A DNA stretch of 19,613 bases, taken from contig JAJRAG010000108.1 in assembly GCA_028682925.1 (NCBI GenBank), forward strand, positions 1 through 19,613. The letters are read 5' to 3'. The DNA comes from Methanomassiliicoccales archaeon. Lineage in GTDB: Archaea; Thermoplasmatota; Thermoplasmata; Methanomassiliicoccales; JACIVX01. Positions within the stretch are counted from its first letter, which is position 1, and every line of letters starts with the position of its first letter. The position numbers were made by a program, and so were the translations under genes. Below are positions 5,700-12,832 of the stretch, piece after piece. A model generated the notes under the pieces. The model saw only the letters and a list, made by a program, of their open reading frames with translations, was not told the DNA's origin and did not search any database.

Positions 5700-6814
5700 G
5701 ACTGGAGGCAGGCACTTACTTCATGCAGGGGAATGAAGCGTGCGTCGAAGGGGCGATTGCAGCCGGTCTTCGTTTCTTTGCTGGATACCCGATCACGCCA
5801 TCCACCGAGATAGCGGAGAGGTTGGCCGAAAGACTGCCTGAGGAAGGTGGCATATTCATTCAGATGGAGGATGAAATAGCCTCGATCTCTGCAGTAATTG
5901 GCTCATCCTGGGTTGGCGCAAAGGCTATGACAGCGACTTCAGGACCGGGCTTCAGCCTAATGCAGGAGAACATCGGATACGCCGCGATGACTGAGACCCC
6001 ACTTGTGATTGTGAACGTAATGAGAGGTGGACCTTCGACTGGTCTTCCCACAATGCCCTCCCAGGGAGACGTGATGCAGGCCAAGTATGGTTCTCATGGA
6101 GATTATGAGATCATAGCGCTGGCGCCCGCAACTGTTCAGGATATGTTCGATCTGACCATCAAAGCATTCAATTTCAGCGAGATTTACAGAGTTCCTGCGA
6201 TCATCCTCTCCGATGCTGAGGTGGGACATATGAGAGGGAAATTCACTGTTCCGAAGAAGTCCGAAGTACTGGAAAGGAGAATGCGGACGGACAAGGTCTG
6301 GCATGACGGCTTTGCGTACGATGAGTCCCTGGTCCCCCGATTCCCAGTTTTTGGCAGGGGTTTCCGTGTCCATGTCACCGGAATATCTCATGACATTGCA
6401 GGTTATCCAAGGACCGACCCCGAGGTCCATGAGGAGCTTGTAAGGCGCCTGAGCGAGAAGATAATCGGAAACCGTGACAAGATCTCATTGACCGATATAT
6501 ACAATGAAGACTCGGATCGTTTCATCGTGACTTATGGTTCCCCGACTCTTGCAGCAATGGAAGTCATAGGAAACGATCCATCGATAGGACTGCTTCAGCT
6601 CAAGACACTCTGGCCAATGCCGGAGGAGTCGATAAGGCATGTGGCAAAGAATGTGAAGGAAATCCTGGTAGTCGAAATGAACATGGGGCAGGTATTCAAA
6701 GAAGTGCAGAGAATTGCGTGCTTGGAGGGGTGTGAGAATGTGCGTCTGCTATCCAAGGTCGGGGGTGAGGTACATACCCCTCAGGAGATTGTCCATTCTC
6801 TGAGGAGATGTTGA
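5696..6814 (+). CDS. korA: 2-oxoacid:ferredoxin oxidoreductase alpha subunit (2-oxoglutarate type)
   Basis: The 372-residue subunit carries the pyrimidine-binding and transketolase C-terminal-like domains of the 2-oxoacid:ferredoxin oxidoreductases. Typical motifs are GYPITPSTEI (30-39), a substrate and TPP site; MEDEIASI (57-64) with the conserved Glu; TATSGPGFSLM (79-89); RGGPSTGLPTMPSQGD (110-125); and near the C-terminus KTLWPMPEESIR and VEMNMGQ. The enzyme converts a 2-oxoacid and CoA to acyl-CoA and CO2 while reducing ferredoxin, or the reverse. The architecture (separate alpha, beta, gamma, delta genes with short alpha) fits KorABCD, but substrate choice between 2-oxoglutarate and branched-chain 2-oxoacids cannot be settled by eye. 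It overlaps korD by four bases, and korB begins one base after its stop. Confidence 0.95.
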   Translation: MRLEAGTYFMQGNEACVEGAIAAGLRFFAGYPITPSTEIAERLAERLPEEGGIFIQMEDEIASISAVIGSSWVGAKAMTATSGPGFSLMQENIGYAAMTETPLVIVNVMRGGPSTGLPTMPSQGDVMQAKYGSHGDYEIIALAPATVQDMFDLTIKAFNFSEIYRVPAIILSDAEVGHMRGKFTVPKKSEVLERRMRTDKVWHDGFAYDESLVPRFPVFGRGFRVHVTGISHDIAGYPRTDPEVHEELVRRLSEKIIGNRDKISLTDIYNEDSDRFIVTYGSPTLAAMEVIGNDPSIGLLQLKTLWPMPEESIRHVAKNVKEILVVEMNMGQVFKEVQRIACLEGCENVRLLSKVGGEVHTPQEIVHSLRRC

Positions 6815-6815
6815 A

Positions 6816-7631
6816 ATGGAGGACTTCTTCGATCTCTACAGGAAAGACCGATGGCCAACGATATTCTGCCCCGGATGCGGTGTCGGAACGGTGATGAACT
6901 GCTTCTACAGGGCGTTCTCGGAACTCGACATCGATCAAGACAGAGTCGTTTTCGTGTCGGGGGTCGGATGCAGCTCAAGGATTCCTGGATACATCCGTGC
7001 AGATTCAATACATACGACTCACGGTAGAGCCCTTGCGGTAGCGACGGGACTCAGCCTCTCAAACCCTGATCTGAAGGTCATAGTATTCACCGGAGATGGA
7101 GACTTGGGAGCTATCGGCGGCAATCACTTCATCCACTCGAGCAGAAGGAACGCTGATATGACCGTGTTCTGCATAAACAATAACATCTATGGGATGACTG
7201 GAGGCCAGGCATCGACAACCACTCCACATAGGGCCTTCAGTACCACGACACCCTATGGCAATATGGAGTTTCCGTTCGACCTGGCAGAACTTGCGGTCAC
7301 TGCCGGGGCGAATTACGTTGCTCGCTGGACTGTAAGGAATGTGAAGGAACTGATTGGATCCATGAGGAAGGCACTTGTCAAGAATGGTTTCAGTTTCGTG
7401 GAGGTTGCATCCCCTTGTCCAACTGGCTTTGGTAGAAGGAACAAGATGGGAGACCCCAAGCAGATGTACGAGTGGCTGAAGATCAAGTCAGTCAGAAAAG
7501 AGAAATCAGAGTTTTGGAATATGGACCCGGTCGATCTGAACATCAGCGGTCAGATAACCATAGGGGAGTTCGTAGACAGGAATAGACCGTCACTCGGATC
7601 TATGCTCAAATCGATGATGAACAATGAATAG
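6816..7631 (+). CDS. korB: 2-oxoacid:ferredoxin oxidoreductase beta subunit (TPP-binding)
   Basis: The 271-residue beta subunit binds thiamine diphosphate and one [4Fe-4S] cluster. The four cluster cysteines expected for the family are present: Cys18 and Cys21 in FCPGCG, Cys52 in GVGCSS and Cys201 in SPCPTG. The TPP signature begins at GDGDLGAIGG (93-102) and ends at INNN (120-123), followed by YGMTGGQ (125-131). THGRALAVATG (68-78) is also typical. With KorA it forms the catalytic core. It starts one base after the korA stop, so the two are cotranscribed and probably coupled. korC does not follow directly: a 270-base gap separates them, which is unusual for this operon. Confidence 0.96.
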   Translation: MEDFFDLYRKDRWPTIFCPGCGVGTVMNCFYRAFSELDIDQDRVVFVSGVGCSSRIPGYIRADSIHTTHGRALAVATGLSLSNPDLKVIVFTGDGDLGAIGGNHFIHSSRRNADMTVFCINNNIYGMTGGQASTTTPHRAFSTTTPYGNMEFPFDLAELAVTAGANYVARWTVRNVKELIGSMRKALVKNGFSFVEVASPCPTGFGRRNKMGDPKQMYEWLKIKSVRKEKSEFWNMDPVDLNISGQITIGEFVDRNRPSLGSMLKSMMNNE

Positions 7632-7901
7632 AAAAGTAAAAATGATTTGCCATCAGACCTTCAGGTGTCTTCATCCAATGGTCATTCCTGTCTCTGGCAA
7701 TCGACAGAAACAGGAAGAGATATCATCCGAGTCGAATATTGTTGTCGGGTTGTAGACTAGTGGCAGGTCGTTTCAATTTGCATTGGGACTGGAGAATTCC
7801 ATATCTCTCATGATATTGATACCCCCAAAGCCGTCACGCGAAACTACAACAGAAAAGGAGATTTAGTAGAATCTGGATAAGTGTCGCATCAGGAATGCTC
7901 G
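7632..7901. other. korB-korC gap, no confident gene
   Basis: Two dyads are visible. TTCCTGT (7685-7691) pairs perfectly with ACAGGAA (7710-7716) around an 18-base loop, about 55 bases after the korB stop. ATATC (7801-7805) and GATAT (7812-7816) flank six bases about 85 bases before korC. GAGATTTAGTAG near 7858-7869 could hold a weak TATA box for korC. A 37-codon plus-strand frame (7642-7755) has no recognisable content. The interval could carry an RNA-stabilising hairpin and a second promoter. Confidence 0.4.
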
Positions 7902-8456
7902 ATGACCATCTCCGTGCGGTTTGCTGGCATGGGAGGCCAAGGTATCATATTCTCCGGGATAGCCTTGGCACGTGGCGTCTCGCTCTATGAGAAAAGAGGA
8001 GGAAAGGATCTCTATGCTATTCAGACCCAGTCTTACGGTCCGGAAGCTAGAGGAGGATCATCGAAATGCGATGTGAAGATCTCCGAGAGTGAGAATTTCT
8101 ACCCCTTTGTCGAGATACCTGACTATCTTGTTCTGATGTCCCAACCGGCCTACGAAAGGTTTATTGATGTCACGAACAAAGACACGGTGGTCGTCCTAGA
8201 TGAGGACGCCGTGGAATCCAGGCCAGATATTGAGTACTATGATATCGCAGCCACTAAGAAGGCTGAGGAAATAGGAAAGCGGATCGTGGCCAATGTTGTC
8301 ATGCTCGGCGCTTTTGTCGAAATCAGCGGAATCGTGAGCAAGAAATCCATTCAAAAGGCTCTCTGCGATGTGGCGCCAAAGGGTACTGAGTCTCTCAACA
8401 AGAAGGCATTCGAGCTCGGCACTGCACTTGGCAAGGACGCAATCAACGCGGACTAA
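7902..8456 (+). CDS. korC: 2-oxoacid:ferredoxin oxidoreductase gamma subunit
   Basis: The 184-residue protein is the gamma (catalytic domain II) subunit of the oxidoreductase. Its N-terminal motif VRFAGMGGQGIIFSG (5-19) and the TQSYGPEARGGSSKCDV stretch near 42-58 are diagnostic for this domain, which completes the CoA-binding side of the enzyme. Later segments (PDYLVLMSQPAYERF, then NVVMLGAFVEISGIVSK) also follow the family. The frame is open to a GTG at 7881, but I chose the ATG at 7902 because the family begins just before the Gly-rich motif and AGGA lies 7 bases upstream. Its separation from korB suggests separate or adjusted expression, though the product must still assemble with KorABD. 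Confidence 0.93.
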   Translation: MTISVRFAGMGGQGIIFSGIALARGVSLYEKRGGKDLYAIQTQSYGPEARGGSSKCDVKISESENFYPFVEIPDYLVLMSQPAYERFIDVTNKDTVVVLDEDAVESRPDIEYYDIAATKKAEEIGKRIVANVVMLGAFVEISGIVSKKSIQKALCDVAPKGTESLNKKAFELGTALGKDAINAD

Positions 8457-8542
8457 TGGATTCCAGGTGTCCAGAACGAAGAGACTATGAACGTGACTGT
8501 CTCTTAAATCATCACTCAAAGACTTTGTCGAAGAGGGGGAAA

Positions 8543-8581
8543 GAATTAATCCAATAATGCCAATGCCTTCCGGGAAGAGGG
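8543..8581 (+). promoter_or_regulatory. TATA box and Shine-Dalgarno site of the acyl-CoA synthetase beta gene
   Basis: GAATTAATC (8543-8551) would place transcription start near 8574. GAGGG (8577-8581) follows, 6 bases before the TTG at 8588. It is the only evident start: the frame has a stop at 8555 and no ATG or GTG before the TTG. Confidence 0.5.
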
Positions 8582-8587
8582 ATAGCA

Positions 8588-9244
8588 TTGGACCTAGATA
8601 CAATCAGGGAGCAGGGGAGATCCGGGCTCTCGGAGAGCGAAGTGAAGGACTTGCTCAAGAGCTATGGGATCAAGACAACGGCTTTCAGAGTTCCCAGGAG
8701 GGAGGATCTTCAGGATTTAGACGTAAGATTCCCAGTCGCAGTCAAGGTGTGTTCACCTGATATTCTGCACAAGACCGATGTCGGAGGCGTCTTCCTCAAT
8801 GTTCAAAGTAGGGCGGAGATGATCGAGAAATTCGATGCGATCAAATCGAAGTTTCCAGGCGCTTCTGTTCTCATCGAGCCGATGGAGGAACCAGGCATAG
8901 AGGTCATAATTGGTCTTTTCAAGGACCCGAACTTTGGACTCAGCATCATGTTCGGTCTGGGTGGCGTGTTGACTGAGTTGTACAAAGATGTATCGTTTCG
9001 ACTCGTGCCAATCAACATCGATGATGCAGACGAGATGGTAAGCGAAATCAAGGCGGAGAAGGTGTTCAGAGGTTTTCGGAACATTGTAGCCAATCGCGAT
9101 GCTCTAATCGAATTGTTGGTGAGTGTCTCACTCATGGGAAATTATCTGAGAGAACATATAGGCCAGTTGGATCTGAATCCCGTATTCGTCAGGGAGAGAG
9201 ACTGCATTGTTGTTGACGCCAAGCTAGTGCTGGAGACTTTATAG
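8588..9244 (+). CDS. acdB: ADP-forming acetate/acyl-CoA synthetase beta subunit (ATP-grasp)
   Basis: The 218-residue protein is the ATP-grasp subunit of ADP-forming acyl-CoA synthetase, which turns acyl-CoA, ADP and phosphate into the free acid, CoA and ATP. Seen: LKSYGIKTTAFRV (23-35), FPVAVKVCSPDILHKTDVGGVFLNV (48-72) containing His61, equivalent to the beta-subunit histidine that carries phosphate in characterised archaeal enzymes, then GIEVIIGLFKDPNFG (103-117), FGLGGVLTELYKDVSFRLVP (122-141) and LDLNPVFV. Length is normal for the separate beta subunit. The matching alpha subunit (CoA-binding, with the second phospho-histidine) is not in the window, so the complex must be completed from elsewhere. 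Position after the kor genes suggests it harvests energy from the acyl-CoA they make; succinyl-CoA is the likely substrate if the oxidoreductase is truly a Kor. The TTG start is supported by GAGGG. Confidence 0.9.
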   Translation: MDLDTIREQGRSGLSESEVKDLLKSYGIKTTAFRVPRREDLQDLDVRFPVAVKVCSPDILHKTDVGGVFLNVQSRAEMIEKFDAIKSKFPGASVLIEPMEEPGIEVIIGLFKDPNFGLSIMFGLGGVLTELYKDVSFRLVPINIDDADEMVSEIKAEKVFRGFRNIVANRDALIELLVSVSLMGNYLREHIGQLDLNPVFVRERDCIVVDAKLVLETL

Positions 9245-9262
9245 TCCAATTCAAAACAAGCG

Positions 9263-9315
9263 CTTAATTATGTTGAGGAGTAATGTGAACTGTGTCGAAT
9301 TCGACGGAGAAGGTG
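9263..9315 (+). promoter_or_regulatory. TATA box and Shine-Dalgarno site of mptD
   Basis: CTTAATTAT (9263-9271) would start transcription near 9294, and AAGGTG (9310-9315) lies 7 bases before the ATG at 9323. This gene therefore looks independently transcribed with a short leader. Confidence 0.45.
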
Positions 9316-9322
9316 CTAGGGC

Positions 9323-9706
9323 ATGGCAGATCGAGATGAGTTGGCAATTAAGTATTTTCAGTGCACGAAAAGAGAGAGAGCGGTCTTTGAAGCAGGCATA
9401 AAGCTAGGTACGGTCTACCATCAGTTCATCGGCACCCCAGTAAGTGCTTCGAACGTGGATAGCCTTGAACGAGCTATCGAGGAAGGAGTTAAGGTGCAGC
9501 CGTTCGTCGAGGAAGTCACTGTCAAGATTGATCGGAAGTCTCTCAGGAAGAAGAGGAACGAGTTCGACTATCAATCATTGACTGGCCCGATGATGGATGT
9601 TCGGGTCACGATTAGAATCTCCGAGATCCGAGTCTTCGCGCACGTGAGATATGTTGAGGAACTCAAATACCCGCTAATGTTCATAGAAAGGATTACGGAG
9701 TCTTGA
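9323..9706 (+). CDS. mptD: Archaeal dihydroneopterin aldolase (MptD, DUF372 family)
   Basis: The 127-residue protein closely follows the archaeal MptD family, which cleaves 7,8-dihydroneopterin to 6-hydroxymethyl-7,8-dihydropterin and glycolaldehyde on the way to methanopterin or folate-like cofactors. It is unrelated in sequence to bacterial FolB. Family motifs are in order: KYFQCTKRERAVFEAGIKLG (10-29), VYHQFIGTPVS (31-41), LERAIEEGVKVQPFVEEV (48-65), and VRYVEELKYPLMFIERI (108-124). The residues considered important for binding or catalysis (a Glu, a His, a Gln and a Tyr) appear as Glu23, His33, Gln59 and Tyr110. Length is normal and the start has AAGGTG 7 bases upstream. No other pterin gene is adjacent, but the gene indicates that the organism makes its own C1-carrier pterin. 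Confidence 0.92.
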   Translation: MADRDELAIKYFQCTKRERAVFEAGIKLGTVYHQFIGTPVSASNVDSLERAIEEGVKVQPFVEEVTVKIDRKSLRKKRNEFDYQSLTGPMMDVRVTIRISEIRVFAHVRYVEELKYPLMFIERITES

Positions 9707-9716
9707 CTGGGTCTTT

Positions 9717-9724
9717 CTTAAAAG
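9717..9724 (+). promoter_or_regulatory. Possible TATA box for the NTPase-trm1 operon
   Basis: CTTAAAAG, just after the mptD stop, would place transcription start near 9747. That is downstream of the ATG at 9737, which argues for the later NTPase start at 9818. Confidence 0.4.
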
Positions 9725-9817
9725 GCCACAAAGATAATGAAACAGAAACACCATATTCATCGTTACTTTGCACCGTGGGGATCTCTCAGGGATTTGTTTG
9801 TGGCTCTGGTGGCGAGA

Positions 9818-10363
9818 ATGAATAGGGGTATCAAGATTGGCATAACTGGACTTCCTGGGGCTGGGAAGACTCATGCACTTCTTAAGGTCATCGAGATGCT
9901 GGAATCCGACGATTTGAAAGTCGGCGGGATGATTACGGAACCCATCATCGAGGACAATAAACGGGTAGGCTTCTACGTCATCGATTGGCAGACAAAGAAG
10001 AAGGCAGTTCTCGCAAACATGGATATTCACAGCAAGTTCATGGTGGGAAAGTTTGGCGTGGACCTCAGTGCCCTGGAGGACGTCGGTGTGATGGCCCTCA
10101 CCAATGGTTGCGAACAGGCTGACGTAGTTGTAATCGATGAGGTGGGGAAGATGGAGGTGGAGAGCGAGAAGTTCGTCGCTGCCGTGAAAGCAGCGCTCGA
10201 TGTCGACAAACCGATCATCTTGACCCTTCACAAGAAGTCCCGAAATCCTTTGCTCCAAGACATAAGGCGCAGAGATGACATTCGCATTCTTGAAGTAACC
10301 CCGATCAACAGGAATCTTTTGCCATACAAGATAATGAAGCTCATGAAGGGAGAGCTCTTGTGA
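9818..10363 (+). CDS. THEP1-type nucleoside-triphosphatase
   Basis: A 181-residue P-loop NTPase of the THEP1 family, which hydrolyses ATP, GTP and other nucleoside triphosphates in vitro; its cellular job is not known. Walker A is GLPGAGKT (11-18), preceded by the strand KIGIT. GGMITEPI (36-43) and RVGFYVIDW (49-57) are family-typical, and the Walker B region is ADVVVIDEVGKMEV (101-114), with the family GKME signature. ILTLHKKSRNPLL (134-146) follows. I chose the ATG at 9818 because the P-loop strand normally begins a few residues from the N-terminus, GGTGG lies 5 bases upstream, and the likely transcript starts after the alternative ATG at 9737, which would add 27 unrelated residues. It overlaps trm1 by four bases (GTGA at 10360). 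The fixed coupling hints at a role near RNA or nucleotide metabolism; this is inference. Confidence 0.92.
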   Translation: MNRGIKIGITGLPGAGKTHALLKVIEMLESDDLKVGGMITEPIIEDNKRVGFYVIDWQTKKKAVLANMDIHSKFMVGKFGVDLSALEDVGVMALTNGCEQADVVVIDEVGKMEVESEKFVAAVKAALDVDKPIILTLHKKSRNPLLQDIRRRDDIRILEVTPINRNLLPYKIMKLMKGELL

Positions 10364-11466
10364 GTGAGATTGAAGGTTCCTTAAGAATCGTGGAAGGTCG
10401 AACAGAGCTTTTTGTGCCAATTCTTCACTCTTCGAGAGGTCCAGGGAAGAGACAGGGTAGAGTGTTCTACAACGAACAGATGGCTTTCAACCGGGACCTG
10501 TCCGTAATGTTGTTCAATGCTATCGATTTTACTGGCAAGGAGGCGCTCGATAGCATGGCGGGAACAGGGGCCAGAGGAATAAGAGTGGCGAACGAGGGTG
10601 CCCGGGACTTCACGATTTACGTCAATGACAGTAGTGAGGAAGCTTTGCAGTATATTGAGAGGAATATCGAGCTGAACAACTTGGACAACTGCAGGGCATC
10701 AAATTCCGATATGAGATGTCTGTTATCCAATCGCCCTTTTGACTATGTTGACGTGGATCCATTCGGCACTCCCGTTCCGTATGTTAGCGCGGCCATCCAG
10801 GGATGCAAGAGGAATGGGATCCTTGGCATCACTGCAACGGACACTGCGCCGTTGGCTGGTACCCATCCTAAGAAATGTGTGAGAAGATACGGTGCGAAAT
10901 CGGTTCGATGTACTTTCGGACATGAACTCGGCCTAAGGATACTAGTTGGGTATTTGGTGAGAAAGGCTGCTGAGTTGGACATGGGCGCCAAACCGATTCT
11001 CTGCTTCTACGCCGATCACTATTTTCGTCTGTATATGCGTCTACGAGCCAGCGCCCTGGAAGCCGACAGATCCCTCGACCAGTTGGGATACATTCGATAC
11101 AGACCGGAAGACGGATTTCGCAGCTTTTCGCGGGAGTATGATTGTACAGATTCCTATGGCCCCCTATGGGGCGGCCCTTTGTATGATCGAACGATTCTCG
11201 AGTCGATGGAGGTTCATGATGGACTGGCTGACAGAACAAGATGCATCAAGTACTTATCGATATGGAAAGAGGAGTTGGACGTTCCATATTTCTATGACAA
11301 TGACGAAATCGCCTCGATGCTACATGCATCACCTCCACCCATGGACAGGTTGTTCGAGAAGCTTGGGGAAGTCGGAAAGATCTCGCGGGCGCACTTCTCA
11401 CCTACTGCCTTCAAGACTGATCTCAATCTCACCGATCTGATTGGAATAGTATCGGAAATCGTCTAG
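10360..11466 (+). CDS. trm1: tRNA (guanine26-N2)-dimethyltransferase Trm1
   Basis: Trm1 uses S-adenosylmethionine to convert G26 of tRNAs to N2-methyl- and N2,N2-dimethylguanosine. The 368-residue protein has the family order: FYNEQMAFNRDLSV (36-49), the SAM-binding loop DSMAGTGARGIR (64-75), the catalytic DVDPFGTPVPY (131-141), TATDTAPLAGTHPKKCVRRYGA (158-179 region), FYADHYFRLYMRLR (217-230) and GPLWGGPLYD (268-277). Just before that last motif many Trm1 proteins have paired cysteines that appear to bind zinc; here that segment is short and retains one cysteine (Cys263). The GTG start at 10360 is fixed by its overlap with the NTPase stop, and residues 8-30 already match the family. Cotranscribed with the NTPase. 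The C-terminal part (HFSPTAFKTDL) is typical and complete. Confidence 0.95.
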   Translation: MSEIEGSLRIVEGRTELFVPILHSSRGPGKRQGRVFYNEQMAFNRDLSVMLFNAIDFTGKEALDSMAGTGARGIRVANEGARDFTIYVNDSSEEALQYIERNIELNNLDNCRASNSDMRCLLSNRPFDYVDVDPFGTPVPYVSAAIQGCKRNGILGITATDTAPLAGTHPKKCVRRYGAKSVRCTFGHELGLRILVGYLVRKAAELDMGAKPILCFYADHYFRLYMRLRASALEADRSLDQLGYIRYRPEDGFRSFSREYDCTDSYGPLWGGPLYDRTILESMEVHDGLADRTRCIKYLSIWKEELDVPYFYDNDEIASMLHASPPPMDRLFEKLGEVGKISRAHFSPTAFKTDLNLTDLIGIVSEIV

Positions 11467-11481
11467 GAAATGACCAAACAG

Positions 11482-11490
11482 TTTATTTAT
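11482..11490 (+). promoter_or_regulatory. TATA box of purA
   Basis: TTTATTTAT is centred about 29 bases before the GTG start at 11516. No Shine-Dalgarno sequence lies between, so purA is probably leaderless with a GTG initiator, a clear example of that mode in this window. Confidence 0.65.
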
Positions 11491-11515
11491 TTCTCACATC
11501 ATCCAAAGAACTGGT

Positions 11516-12832
11516 GTGAATTTGCCTACAAAAGCAATCATTGGCACCCAGTGGGGAGACGAAGGCAAGGGGAAAATTACTGACTGTCTCGCGGAAGATG
11601 CGGATTTTGTGGTAAGATTCCAGGGCGGAACCAATGCGGGGCACACAATTGGCATCGGCGACGAGATCTTCAAACTTCATCTCTTGCCATCTGGAATTCT
11701 CCGAAGAGGTGTCATGGCGGTAATAGGGAACGGAGTAGTGGTCGATCCCGAAGAACTTCTAGAAGAGATCCGAATGGTGGAATCGAGGGGAATAGCGGTC
11801 GAAGGACTTAGGATCTCAGACAGAGCAAACGTAATAATGCCGTATCACAAGATTCTCGACGGGGCCGAAGAGAAATCCCGAGGACCCAAGGGAGTGGGGA
11901 CGACAGGTCGTGGGATAGGGCCCTGCTACTCCGACAAGATCTCAAGATATGGAGTGCGGATTGGAGACCTCACGGACAAAGCCACATTGGAAGAGAAGAT
12001 CAACATGATATTCCCCACAAAACTAAGATTGATTGCCGCCTTTGGTGCTCCCCCACTGGATGCTGTCAAGGATATCATCGACACTTACTCGTCCTACGGA
12101 TCTGCGTTAGGCAAATACGTGACCGATACTTCTGTCATGATTAACGAAGCGATTCGGAATGGAAAGAAAGTGCTTTTTGAGGGGGCTCAAGGGACTATGT
12201 TGGACATCGACCACGGGACCTATCCATATGTTACCTCATCCAGCTGCGTCACTGGGGGAATCTGCACGGGCGCCGGAGTGCCGCCTTCCAGCATTAAAGA
12301 AGTAGTAGGTGTTGTCAAAGCCTACACCACAAGAGTGGGCCACGGTCCTTTCGTGACCGAGCTTACCAGTGGACTCGGAGAGTATCTTCAGAAGAGAGGC
12401 GGCGAGTTCGGAACTACCACAGGAAGGGCCAGGAGATGTGGCTGGCTGGACCTCGTCGTTGTCAGACATGCTGTGCGCATCAACGGAATCACATCCCTCG
12501 CGATCACCAAAATCGATGTGTTGAACGGTATGGAGGAACTGAGAATAGCGACGGACTATGAAATCGATGGTCAAATTGTCAAAGACTTCCCATCGAGCAT
12601 ATCTAAGCTGGTGAGAGCGAAACCCATCTATCAGGAGTTCGACGGTTGGAAAGACTGGACCAAAGATGAGACTGAGAAAATCATCAGTAACGGCTACAGA
12701 ACCCTCCCAATTGAAATGAGGAGATACCTGAGATTCATCTCATCGAACGTTGCCGTACCGATTGGCATAGTGAGTCTGGGGCCGAAGAGAGATGAGACAA
12801 TGTATCTCAGAAATAAGAAATGGGAGAATTAA
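11516..12832 (+). CDS. purA: Adenylosuccinate synthetase
   Basis: PurA joins IMP and aspartate at the expense of GTP, giving adenylosuccinate, the first step from IMP to AMP. The 438-residue length is that of the usual full-length enzyme. Motifs: TQWGDEGKGK (11-20) with the catalytic Asp14 and the GTP-site P-loop, FQGGTNAGHT (35-44) with the catalytic His43, GNGVVVDP (71-78), GTTGRGIGPCYSDK near 138-151, EGAQGTMLDIDHGTYPYVTSS near 220-240, and TTGRARRCGWLD near 300-311 (IMP and aspartate binding). The protein is cytoplasmic and acts as a dimer. The GTG start follows directly from the TATA position. The gene ends by sharing the bases TTAA with the stop of the convergent ubiD-like gene, so there is no spacer for a terminator. 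Confidence 0.97.
   Translation: MNLPTKAIIGTQWGDEGKGKITDCLAEDADFVVRFQGGTNAGHTIGIGDEIFKLHLLPSGILRRGVMAVIGNGVVVDPEELLEEIRMVESRGIAVEGLRISDRANVIMPYHKILDGAEEKSRGPKGVGTTGRGIGPCYSDKISRYGVRIGDLTDKATLEEKINMIFPTKLRLIAAFGAPPLDAVKDIIDTYSSYGSALGKYVTDTSVMINEAIRNGKKVLFEGAQGTMLDIDHGTYPYVTSSSCVTGGICTGAGVPPSSIKEVVGVVKAYTTRVGHGPFVTELTSGLGEYLQKRGGEFGTTTGRARRCGWLDLVVVRHAVRINGITSLAITKIDVLNGMEELRIATDYEIDGQIVKDFPSSISKLVRAKPIYQEFDGWKDWTKDETEKIISNGYRTLPIEMRRYLRFISSNVAVPIGIVSLGPKRDETMYLRNKKWEN

Noticed and set aside
7642..7755. 37-residue frame in the korB-korC gap
   Set aside because: No ribosome site or recognisable protein sequence; too short to support.
9737..9817. 27-residue N-terminal extension of the THEP1 NTPase
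   Set aside because: No ribosome site, lies before the likely transcript start, and the P-loop strand follows directly after the later ATG.
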